DNA of 64,000 bases. Origin: Gambelia wislizenii. Lineage: Eukaryota; Chordata; Lepidosauria; Squamata; Crotaphytidae. The stretch lies in assembly GCA_030847615.1 (NCBI GenBank), contig JAUMIR010000002.1, positions 198,569,809 through 198,633,808 on the forward strand, given 5' to 3'. Shown piece after piece: positions 47,935-58,522 of this stretch. The notes under the pieces were generated by a model, which worked only from the letters and a program-made list of their open reading frames with translations, made no database searches and was not told the DNA's origin. Positions within the stretch are counted from its first letter, which is position 1, and each line of letters opens with the position of its first letter. The position numbers were made by a program, and so were the translations under genes.

Positions 47935-48830
47935 TGTGACTACATGGGGGCGGGGGTAAAAATTGAGATGGAATTTGGACTACTTTGGTCTGTGGTACAT
48001 GAAATTTGGACTATTCTGGCCTGGATTTCAGCGCCACACCTTCCAAAGCCCAAATTGGTGTTGGGTTTTTACTTGTTACTCACACTTGACTCTGAGGTTT
48101 GAGCTCCAGGAAAATCAAAGCCCCAGTGGTAGTCACCTTCTCTGAAGGCAGAATGGGTGGCTTACTCACGATGGCGGGGGGGGGGCATGTGTTCTGCCGG
48201 CCAATTGTGCTGGAAAAGCAAACCACCAGCAGGAGTCACCTGGTTTGAAGGTAGAATGGATGGCTTACTCGTGAGTAAGCCACCCATTATGCCTTCAGAC
48301 CAAGTGACTCCCACCGGTGGTTTGCTTTCCCAGTGTACAATTGCCCGTGAAAAGCAAAGCGCCTGCAGGAGTTGCCTCTCTGAAGCCAGATCAGGCAGCT
48401 ACCACTGGCTCTTTACATTTCCTGGAGCTCAGAGGGGCCAGAATCTGCTCTGAAGCCAGAACAGGCAGCTAGCCTCACAATGGTGGGGCTTGCCAGCAAT
48501 AAGAAGTGGTGCCAAAGGGGTGGGGGAAAGGCGGAGCCTCAGGCAGCACTTCTCCTTCCTTTCCTTTCCACCCCACCTCACCCCCTGAATATGGTGCAGA
48601 TGGCTTGATCACACAGCATTTTCTCTGGAGTTTTCAGCAAACTCCAGAGAAAACTGAGTTTTCTAAAACCTGGATTAAGGGGGTATTTCCTGAGTCTGGT
48701 GTGAATAGAGCCCTACAGCATGTGTCACTGCTGCACCGGATTTGGGGAAAAGGCTGCACGTTGTGTGGCATTATCAGGCCAGATTTGTGGGGGATTCTGG
48801 GTTTGTGACTGGTGTAGACAAGCCCCAGGC
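47935..48830. mobile_element. Foldback-rich DNA element with a 330-bp palindrome
   Basis: An inner palindrome is centred at 48271 ('ggcttactcgtgagtaagcc'). The arms include 'caaaccaccagcaggagtca' against 'tgactcccaccggtggtttg', and reach out to GAGCTCCAGG (48101-48110) and CCTGGAGCTC (48421-48430). The outer right end 'gtgtagacaagccccaggcc' resembles, inverted, the start of the insertion at 14185 (GGGCTTGTCTA). The left outer end is not clearly defined. Confidence 0.55.
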
Positions 48831-51010
48831 CTGGTAGTGTCTTGCTTGGTTCATATCATGATGCCACCTCCCCTCTGCTGGTCTGTTCTTTTTTCTTTTA
48901 ATTGCTTGATAACCATACACATGGAAAACATACATTTGGGTCCAAAGCAACTCTCCCAAGCCACTAGACTAAGGAAAGTGGTTAACTGGGGATAGACTCA
49001 GTAGTAGCAGCAGCCTCACCCAATAAGAAGCTTACCTGCTGGAGGAAGACCAGAGGACAATAGCCCATGGACTAAATCAGGTGGTCAAAATGGAGCCCTC
49101 CAGATGCTGTTGAACTACAACTCCTAGAAGCCCTCCCCAGCACAGCCAATGGTGAGGAATGCTGGGAACTGCAGTTCAAGAATGTCTGGAGAGCCATATG
49201 GTTCTCTCTCTTTGACTAAATGATTCCATTAGGATCCCCATGAATGTACAAATGGGGGCTCTTTTCAGGCTGCAGCCCATTAGAAGAGCCCTGGCTGGAT
49301 CAGACCAAAGACCTATCTAGTCCAGCATTCTGTTTCCATACTGACCAACCAGTTGCCAAAGAGAAGCAACCTCCCTCTCATGTTCCCCCAGCAACTAGTA
49401 TCTAGAGGCATACAGCCATTGGCCTTGGGAGTATTATATGGCCAGCATGACTAATAACCACTTTTACTGTTATGTACAATTCAAGTTTCATCTGACTGAA
49501 CATTATCACCAGTGAATGAGAATTCAGATAACTTGTAATAGATTTTAAATTTACAGTATTGTATATAGCTCTCTCAGTCTTATAGCAAAGTACTACAGTC
49601 ATATAGCTTCCAATAAATATTGCATGTAGCTTTTAAGAACTCAAGAGCCATCCAACTCACTCAGGATGGCTCTTCTTCCACCCACCCGAGTGCAAGAAAG
49701 GATTCTGCATGCATGTTCAGTACCTCTGGCACTGAGCTGCTATACATTATTAATTCTCCTAACCTTTCCCAACACCATATTAGGCCTCCTTCACAGTGCA
49801 GTTCACTTGCTGGCTTCTTCCTTAGGGGATCTAGATTAATCCTGACATGTCACATAATTTCACCTTTCCCCAGCTTGAAAACACTTAGCCAGTATATTAG
49901 TTATTAATGCAGAGGCTATACAGTACCTATGAGGAAATCATATTAGGTATTTCGTAACTGGAAAAATGGAAGATGAAGCACTGGCACTTGCCCAGGCTCT
50001 TACAGCAGACTTACACATTCAGAAGTTATGTGTGGTAAAACCATTCCAAACTGGTTCTTTCACAATGGAATGCAAGTGAGAGAACTGCAAGACTAAATGC
50101 ACACAGACACTCATTCTTGTATAGACATGGGGACAGAGCAATGCAGCGCAGATATGGGATTTACTGCATATTATATCCTTCTGGGGTTAGTCAGAATCCA
50201 AAGGTGGTTGCAGTGTTGGACCTGAAGGACCTAATTGTCTCTTGCTATCCTCAGAAGATCCTATATCATGCCATTCCCTGAATCTAAGTGGTTGGCTACC
50301 TGGAAGCAAGCCAACACCCATACAGCTATGTTGCCCTCACAACCAAGATAACAGATACCATTATCATACCACATATACCATTTCCCTCCTCTTATGCCAT
50401 GCTACTTACGCTTTAGAGGCAGGGAATTTTAGTGGGCACTGAAGGGAGCTGTAGGGTCTGCCAAAAATGAAGACAAAAAGCAAACCAGAAACAGACAGAA
50501 TTCTACTTCTGGTTTTGAAAACCTGGTGGCTTTTTTTTTATGTTGACCAGTGTGAACAACTGCCCAGGTTAGGCAGAGACAGTCCTGATTAACTCTCGGT
50601 TGTCCCACTTTTTCAGCTGACAATTCACTTTCTTCTTTTGCCAGAAAACGAATAGTGCTGAAAAATTTGAGATGGCAAAAACCAGCCTTGGGGGGGTCAT
50701 TAAGCCCCACTTGACCAACCTCCATCTTTCACATTGTAGCACTTAGCACTAATTTAAGGTTAGAAAGTTACTGAGTTACTATTTGCTGAAAGCCTGCATA
50801 ATTAAAAGCTAGAATTGCGTTGCTTAACTTCAAGTTATCCAGCTTAATCACTTTATAGATCAAGTTGTTTGACATCCATTCATTGATAGCAATTCATTAT
50901 CTCATCATTGGCCTCAATCTCACACATTCATGCTTCAATGTAAGTATCTAATAGAAAAATGCAAAATTTTACATTGCTGTCATTTTTTTAAAAGCCATTT
51001 TTTCATACAG
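48831..51010. other. Intergenic, no gene recognised
   Basis: Contains one short hAT-like MITE (about 49090-49205, 'gaactacaactcctagaagc' with an inverted partner 'gctgggaactgcagttcaag'). No exon or RNA gene is seen. Confidence 0.5.
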
Positions 51011-51013
51011 TAT

Positions 51014-52246
51014 GGAGATTTTCACATGGGCAATTTGTCCTGTTACCGGCACAGAACAGGGTCGCTGAAAGATTTTCCTTTCAGACACGTTCACCCTGTT
51101 CTGTGCCCAAAGTGTCACTATTCTGTTTTCTCCCTGTGATATAGGAGATTTTCACACAGGGCCCAAATGCCCCGTTACTGCCCCGCCACCTCCTCTCCTG
51201 TTCCTGCCACAGAATAACATAAATCTTTCACACACTTACCTTAATTCTGTGGCAGGAACGGGCTCCCCCTCCCCTCGCTGGCCAGCCGTAAATGCAGCTA
51301 TCGTAAAGCTTCTTTTACGAACAGACATCTGAAATGTTATCACGTTATAGCATGATAACGTCCAGGTGGTAAATTTAAAAAATAAAACTCCCCCGAACAT
51401 AAAATCAGTTCACCAAGCACAAAAACACACTTTAAATCACATAATCAAAACAGGGAGGGTAAATAAAGGGTACCACTTACCTGGATGTCCAGATCGTACC
51501 AGGAAGTGCTCAGAACGGACCTCCCCTCTGCGGCTGCCATTTCAGAACAGGAACGGGGCTCCTGTTCGCACACCTGTGATTGCGTGATAGTGATGGAATG
51601 GGAGGTCTATTCACAATGAAAAATCATGATTACATTGTTCTGGAACAGTCACAGGAGCAGGATGGACACAGGACAGAACGGGGTTAACGTCGTCTGAAAG
51701 GGAAAACCTTTCCCGACCCTGTTCTGTTCTTGCCACAGGATATATAGCCCGTGTGAAAATCTCCACAGTATTCACAGGGACAAGTTGTTATTAAGCACCC
51801 GGTTCTGTTTCTGTAACAGAACATGGGTGTGCGAATTGGATCCCCGTCCCTGTTCTGGAATGACAGGGATGGGGGAGGAGCTCCATGGCAGGCACTTTCT
51901 GCCACGATTAGGATACCCAGGTAAGTGCTACCCTCCCCCTGGGTTCCTTATTTTAATTTAAATTTATTTTTATATTTATTTTCATTCTTTGACAGCTGGG
52001 GGGGGTGTTTTTGAATTTCCCTCCCACTCATTCTCTCACGAGAACGAGCGGGATTTCCCCCGGCTGGTCGTAAAGGCAGTCTTACGATGGCTGCATTTAC
52101 GGCTGGCCAGCAAGGATTGAGGAGGCCCGTTCCTGCAGCAGAATGAAGGTAAGTGTGTGAACATTTACCTCCATTCTGTTGCAGGAATGGGAGAGGAGGT
52201 GGCGGGACAGAACCGGGGCTTTTGGCCCCGGTGTGAAAATCTCCTA
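51014..52246. mobile_element. Compound foldback element, GGAGATTTTCA termini, TAT duplication
   Basis: Outer ends GGAGATTTTCACATGGGC (51014) and CCCGGTGTGAAAATCTCC (to 52246) are flanked by TAT on both sides (51011-51013 and 52247-52249). A second left-type terminus lies at 51145 (GGAGATTTTCACACAGGG) and a second right-type terminus ends at 51764 (GTGTGAAAATCTCC). Arm similarity pairs 51014 with 51764 ('gaacagggtcg', 'tttcagacacgtt' and inverses) and 51145 with 52246 ('cgccacctcctctcc', 'ggccagccgtaaatgcagc' and inverses), so the pairs interleave rather than nest. No transposase frame was recognised. Confidence 0.7.
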
Positions 52247-52502
52247 TGAGTCTGAGTTTGCCTTCTGATTAACATGATCAGGCCTATCCTAATGGCTTTG
52301 TCTTAAACTTAAACTTTTGTCTTAAACTTAAACATGGGCATAGTTTTGAACTTGGCAGGATATGCTAAAGCTGTTAATTCTTAGACTACCTCCTGATACA
52401 GAGATGACTCTGGAATGTTCTGAAGGGGAGAAACTGCTGAGATTGGGGGAAATTATGCATCTCCCTGTTCCCCAATGATATAATTGGGGGAGCATGCCCA
52501 CA

Positions 52503-52945
52503 CAAAGCCAGTGTGGAATAGTGCTTTGAGTGCTGGACTAAGACGCTGGGAGACCAGAGTTTAAATCCCTGCTTGGCCATGGAAATGCATGGGGTGACCT
52601 TGGGCAAGTCACACACTCTCATCTCCAGAGGAATCTGTTACTGTTCCACTTTAACTGCTCTGGCTGCCTCCTGTGGGATTCTGGGGTTTGTAGTTTAGTG
52701 AGGCCTAAGAGCTCTCTGGCTGAGAGTTGTAAATGCCCCTCCCTAAACTGCAAATCCCAGGATTCCACAGGAGGCAGCCAGAGCAAATAAAGTGGAATAG
52801 TAGCACTATAACAGTGTAGTATGAAAATCTCAGAAGGCAATGGTAACCCCACTCTGAACAAATCTTGCCAAGAAACCCTCATGATAGGTTCACATTAGGG
52901 TTGTCATAAGTTGGAGATGATTGAAAGCACACAACAACCACTATG
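52503..52945 (+). mobile_element. tRNA-derived SINE split by a hAT-like MITE
   Basis: The SINE head 'gccagtgtggaatagtgctt' and 'gtgaccttgggcaagtcaca' (52503-52630) continue at 52831 with 'cagaaggcaatggtaacccc' and end 'agcacacaacaacc'. The CORE-type SINE is in plus orientation. Confidence 0.75.
52632..52830. mobile_element. Palindromic hAT-like MITE inside the SINE
   Basis: 'tgttccactttaactgctct', 'ctcctgtgggattctggggt' against the inverted 'caaatcccaggattccacag', 'aataaagtggaatagtagca'. Same family as 43337-43560 and 58301-58522. Confidence 0.7.
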
Positions 52946-53092
52946 CTCACACACATCCTGGTGCCTTAGGGCAGGCTCTCACAGCAGAAGTTGGGAATTC
53001 CACTTAAGAGAATGAAGAAGAGCTTTCCCAAGTGTATCAATACTGGCCCACCACAGTCTGAAGGGAATGTATGCTACTATCTAAAGACACAA

Positions 53093-53672
53093 ATCTGAGC
53101 CAACATGGTATAGTGGCCTGATCATTAGAGTATGGAGATTTTCAGATGGGGGGGACCCCACAGAGGTTGGGAGAGAAATGGGGCTGTTCCACTTCCAGCG
53201 CTCTGTTTCACACGCCCCCTCCTTCTTCTGACCTCCATTTGTTCTCCCTCCGTCCTGCTTTCGTTTTCCTTCTGCTATTTTTTACTATCAGAAGTTTTTG
53301 TTAGTAAAAAATAGCGGAAGGAAAACGAAAGCAGGACAGAGGGAAAATGAATGAAGGTCGGGAGAAGGAGGGTGTGTGTGAAATGGAGCTCTGGAAGCCA
53401 AACAGCCCCTTTTCTCTCCCGACCTCTGCGGGGTTCCTCCCCGCATCTGAAAATCTCCTATGACTCTGGAGAGCAGGGTGTGAATCCCCACTCAGCCATG
53501 GGAACCACTGGGCAACCTTGGGTAAGTCACACTCTCTCAGCCTCAGAGGAAGACAAGGGTAAACACCCTGTGAACAAGTCTTGCCAAGAAAATGCCATGA
53601 TAGGGTTGCCTTAGGGTTGCCATAAGTCAGAAACAACTTGAAGGCACACAACAACAACAACAACAACAACAA
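53093..53672 (+). mobile_element. tRNA-derived SINE split by a foldback element
   Basis: The head 'gagccaacatggtatagtgg' (53097) runs to 'cattagagtat' (53133) and resumes after the insertion as 'gactctggagagcagggtgt', then 'gggcaaccttgggtaagtca' and a (CAA)n tail (53648-53672). Removing 53134-53461 rebuilds an uninterrupted SINE. Confidence 0.85.
53134..53458. mobile_element. 325-bp foldback element, GGAGATTTTCA termini, TAT duplication
   Basis: Left end GGAGATTTTCAGATGGGG, right end CCCCGCATCTGAAAATCTCC. Arms of about 150 bp meet near 53290-53303 ('ctattttttacta' against 'tagtaaaaaatag'). TAT flanks both sides (53131-53133 and 53459-53461), and the intact SINE has only one TAT there. Same terminal motif as 37107-37437 and 51014-52246, but different arm sequence. 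Confidence 0.9.
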
Positions 53673-56600
53673 GGCAAATACTGAAGAAACAGCCATGAGT
53701 GCTCTAAGACCCATAAATCCAGAGTCTACAATTTCTGAGATGATATTTTGTTGTAACTGGTTTTATTTTTAATTGTTTGCATCTAATATGGTTGTATTCT
53801 CTTTGTATTGGTTTATCCTACAAAGTGTCCTGGAAAGGTTGTGGGCGTCAAATGGATCTAAACAAATTATAAAATAAAAATTATATCAGCTATCCATCTG
53901 TCTGTGTGTAGTGAGTGTGTGTGAGAGAGACACACACAAAATAAAAGAGGAACTGCAGGTAGTGGGGTAGAGAGGCTGGGAGAGATCCCAGAAAGGATAA
54001 GCTCACTTTGGAGTGGGGTCAATAAACCAACACCTAGGTTGCAGGGAGCATCTTTTCCCGGATAGCTGGTGCTGGAACACTGGGTTTGATGTGGGCCGTG
54101 TATCAGCCTGTATGGTTGTAACTAAATAAGCTCAAAGGAAATGCAACTAGGCTAACACTGCTCCCAGATTTATTTTTTCTGGACTACTACTCCCAGAATC
54201 CCCCAGCCATTGGCCATGCTGAATGGAGGATTCTTAAAAATCTTCCAAGCAATTGGGTGGGCAATTGCTGTTCTGCTCTCTGGTGCCAGAGCCCCATCCC
54301 TCTTACCGCTGATGCCTAGCCTGACATCCCAGCTACCTAAGACACTAAAGACATTAAAATTCAGGTCACTGCACACAACAGAGTCCTGCAGGAATCTGAG
54401 GCTGTCACAATCACCCTGCGGGATGAATAGAAATGTTCCCATCCTATTTTATTCTTATGTGCCATCTCTCCCTCTCCCCCTCACCTTCTTTTTCCTAAGA
54501 GTAGAATCTAGAACTATTTTTTTCTAAATAAATTTTACTATTTTACTACTCTACTAATTTTTATGTACCATTAGTACAAGTCAAGAAGTCACCTCTCATA
54601 AGCAGTAAGCAGCTTGCAGTGCTTACAAGAACCCTTGACTGAACTTTGGTATATTATTTATACTTTTATTTTTAGCACCAGTACACATGGCACAGTCAAT
54701 GTTGAACAGTTTTTCCTGACACAGGGAGAAATGGAGAAGGCAGAGTAAGAGGTATTATTCTCCAGTGTGCATTCTCCAGTTCACATCATATTTCCAGGGC
54801 ACTTGACAAAAAGGCTCATATAATGTAGAAGTAAAAACAAAAGCACAAATAAACTCAGAAACCATAAAAAAGCTGCTCAACAAAGAGATCTTATGTAAGT
54901 GGGAATAAAATTTTATTTTATTTTTCTCTGCTCAAATATTAGAGATATTGTAGCGGGAAAAAAAATTGATCAGCAGTAATGTATCCATAATTAAATTTGA
55001 CCAATTATTTGCAATATATTTATTGGCTACAAATTCCTGGGGAAGTATACAATTCTCAATCAATAATACAATAAAACTCAGACAGATTATAAAATTGTGA
55101 AAGCAGAAGCTATAAAACCACCAATAACAGTGCAATTGAGCAGAGCTATAAAACAATTCACTAGAACCAAATGCAAAATGTGCTAGGATACTTGGACATT
55201 TAAAAAAATAAACATCCTTGTCTACTGCTGAAAGGACTCCAGGATTTTGAAAATTCTTTGAGGACAGCATATGAAATGTGCTACAACTGATAACGGAAGA
55301 GTTTCTGATGATCAATAAAAGGTTGGGCCAAGTTCACCTCGTAGGTGGTAGCCCTTCTTATGACCATTAGTAACCTATAGAGTCCTTTAAGGAACTCACA
55401 GAACATAGAAGCACTACTTTTTAAGACCACACATCCCAGAATTCCCCAGAAAGCATGCCCATGGGATACTCTGGGAACTGTAGTTCAAAGAAGAAACATT
55501 CATGCACTTTGGGAACTCAGAGAAGAATTTGATTCTCAGCTGCTGTGGGTTAAGTTGAGCTGTTGGGTAAGCTGGATGAGTTAACCATGGGATAAGTTAG
55601 ACATTACAAATATTTTCATGGTGCTTCTTATTCTAAAGATATTAGAAATACTTCTATCCTCTTCCTCATTTGAACAACATTCTGAAGCACTTTGCACCAT
55701 AATAATTAAAAGCCTAACAAAAGTACGTTCAAACAGAGCTGTAGTCCAGAGAAGTAATTTTTCCAAGCTCTGAAAAACAGTCATGGCTATTAATGACCTG
55801 AATTAGGATAACCATAAGCCTGGTTCTCCATACAAAGCCACCTGCTGCATTGATTGCTATCCGGACTTACTGTAAGCTCTGGTTGAAGCTGAAAGAGGAA
55901 GAGTGGCTAAAAGTCCATCAGAGTTGCTGAAAATGTATTAGGAAATAGCAGTTTGATAAGATCCACACAAGAGAAAAATGCGTTGGAATCTTAGAGCTTC
56001 CATTTGGCCAATTCCCCGGGAGCATAAAAGTTATTTCCATTTGGCCAATTCCCCGGGAACATGAAAGTTGTCAACATGAAAGTTGCCAGGGTTTCTATGG
56101 TACTGGATACAAACCTGCTGTGCTCCCTGCCTCGATCCATGGGGAGAGGTGGGTAATAAATTATTATTATTATTATTATTATTATTACTTCCATAAGCAA
56201 TGGGAGCACAGGTGCTACTTGGGCAGTTTCAGTGAAAGCAAGAGCCAGCTTTGTGCCATCATGGTAAATATTCCTTTTCTAGTTGTAGTCCTTGCCACTG
56301 TGATCAGACAGTATAATTTTCAACTCATTTGCAACACGTGCATGAGAATGTTTATGCGCATGCATGTGTGTGTATACACACACACACCTAATATGACCTT
56401 TAGATTTAAGGATTTGAAAGTGGCAGGTGTAGCCCATTACCCCATTGACATTCAAAAATGCATGCAGGAACTGTTCTACTTCTCACTAAGATCACTGCTA
56501 ATTCAAATGGGCCAGCTATGGCAATGCATAGTTCCTGTTCCACTTCCTCTTTTGGCATTGCCATCCCTGAGGAAACAGACCTCTGGAAGTGTGTAAAGTA

Positions 56601-58300
56601 TGATTTGACTATCTCAGAGCCTACAATCTCCCGCCCAAGCTGGTTTGAAATACTCAGGGAAAAGCCTTCTCTCAAACTCATACCTGTCTCATGATGACAC
56701 AAGGCTTTCTTGGTGGCCATTCCCATGCTATGGAACCAGGCCAGCCCCCTCACACTCATCTTTATGATAACACAAGCCTCACACTTATCTTCTGACAACA
56801 GGCAGAGAGATTAGTAGTAAACTAGGATGATGTGTAAGGGAATTTTAACTAGGTGGGTGTTGTTTTCTTTTTTTCATGTGTTTCCAATTGTATTTAATGT
56901 GTCTTATTTATTTGATTATATATCTTCCCACTCTCCCAAGACTGAGTTCAAAGCATCTCAGAACAAAGTTTAAAAGGTGACAGATTAAAAGCAGAGAAAG
57001 TCTTACAATACTAAAACAGAACTAAACAAACCATGGTATTTAAACACTATTGAATAAAAATAATAATTTTTAAAAGCCCAGCAATTAAAATCACTTTTCT
57101 CAACAGCCGGTCAATAAATGAACAAGTCCTGAAGATTAACTACTGTAATCTGTTTTATACTTCAATTGCTTTACTTGCTTTTATTGTTTATTTAGTATTT
57201 GAAATTATTGTTAGTTAACTAAAGTGTCATTTTGGTAGAAAATAGGCTATTATCTAATACCTAAATAAATTTGACACGTGATATGGGGCATTTCATTTAG
57301 CCATTTTGTAAAATTTGCAAAAGTGCTAACAAATCCACAGGAGTGTTCCCAGGACTTTGCATAGAATCTCCATGAGTTTCCATTGAGTTCCTTTTCTTTT
57401 TTCTTCAGCTCAGTACTACACTGAAAAGAATAGCTCTTGGGGTATAGTCAGTTAAGCTGGGGCAGCAACAATACATCACAATCAATATTATGTACTGGCT
57501 TTCACAGAAGTATTCAACAGCAACTGAAACTGAATAAATAGTTGATTATTGAATGTGATGCCATACAGAGAAAAAGGGGTGGGTGAACATCACTTTAAAA
57601 GTTTTTTCCATCTCAGATATTTATTACATTTTTTATTATTTTCAATATAAACAACCAGCAAAACATGTTATGATAACAAATAAACAATATCAACACATAT
57701 AAGAATATACAATAAAATAGAATAAATGTTTTGTCTCCAGTTATATTCTTTTCTACTTCCCCTGAAGTGAGTTATGAATTATGAATATCCACCATTTGAA
57801 GTCTCAGCCACATTCCTCCGTAGGGCTGGGCAGGGGAGGGGGGCACAGGCACTGCAAAGTTTGGGAATTTTTGTACTAGAACTCACAGAATCACCCAGAC
57901 ATCATGGCCACTGGACATGCTGGCTATGGGATTCTCGGAATTGTAGTCTATATAAGTAACTGTCCCAGGCACTGATCTTTAGTAGCAGCAGAAGAAGGTA
58001 CCAAATACCATGAAAACATTCCTTGGAAGAAGGCCACTGAAAACCTACTGGGAAACCATTCACCAGATTTAGTGGAAAAGATTTACTGATGGCTAAGAGC
58101 ATGGCCATGGGTCCTCTGCCTGTACTGCCACACTGTACTCTCATTTGCCACACGCTTAGTCTGTGACACATAGTTCACTTGCATCAGTCGTTTTGGCTCT
58201 TGAAGGTGTCCTTCCTTCTTCTACAGGCCCCTCCAAGGTAGTTCAGCCAACTGGCTGCTGTTCTCTGACTCCTGACAAACACTGACTGGATGAACATAAA
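53673..58300. other. Intergenic, no gene recognised
   Basis: No exon, RNA gene or confident transposon seen. Contains an (ATT)n tract (56160-56188), a two-copy direct repeat of 'tccatttggccaattccccg' (about 55999 and 56036), a short MITE-like piece near 54150-54210 and AT-rich stretches at 54880-55080 and 57040-57250. Confidence 0.5.
56160..56188. repeat. (ATT)n microsatellite
   Basis: About nine ATT units, uninterrupted. Confidence 0.9.
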
Positions 58301-58522
58301 GGCTGTAGCCAGACTGCAGAATTAAAGCAGTTTGATACCACTTTAACTGCCATGACTCCATCCTATGGAATCCTGGGATTTGTAGTTTGTTGTGGCACCA
58401 GCACCCTCTGACAGAGAAGGCTAAATACCTCACAAAACCACAAGCCCCAGAATTCCATAGCATTAAGCCATGGCAGTTAAAGTGATGTCAAACTGCTTTA
58501 ATTCTGCAGTGTGGCTACAGCC
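58301..58522. mobile_element. Palindromic hAT-like MITE
   Basis: Left 'ggctgtagccagactgcaga' and right 'tctgcagtgtggctacagcc' are inverted copies. The arms contain 'aaagcagtttgataccactt' and 'ttaactgccatgactccatc' with their inverses. Confidence 0.85.
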
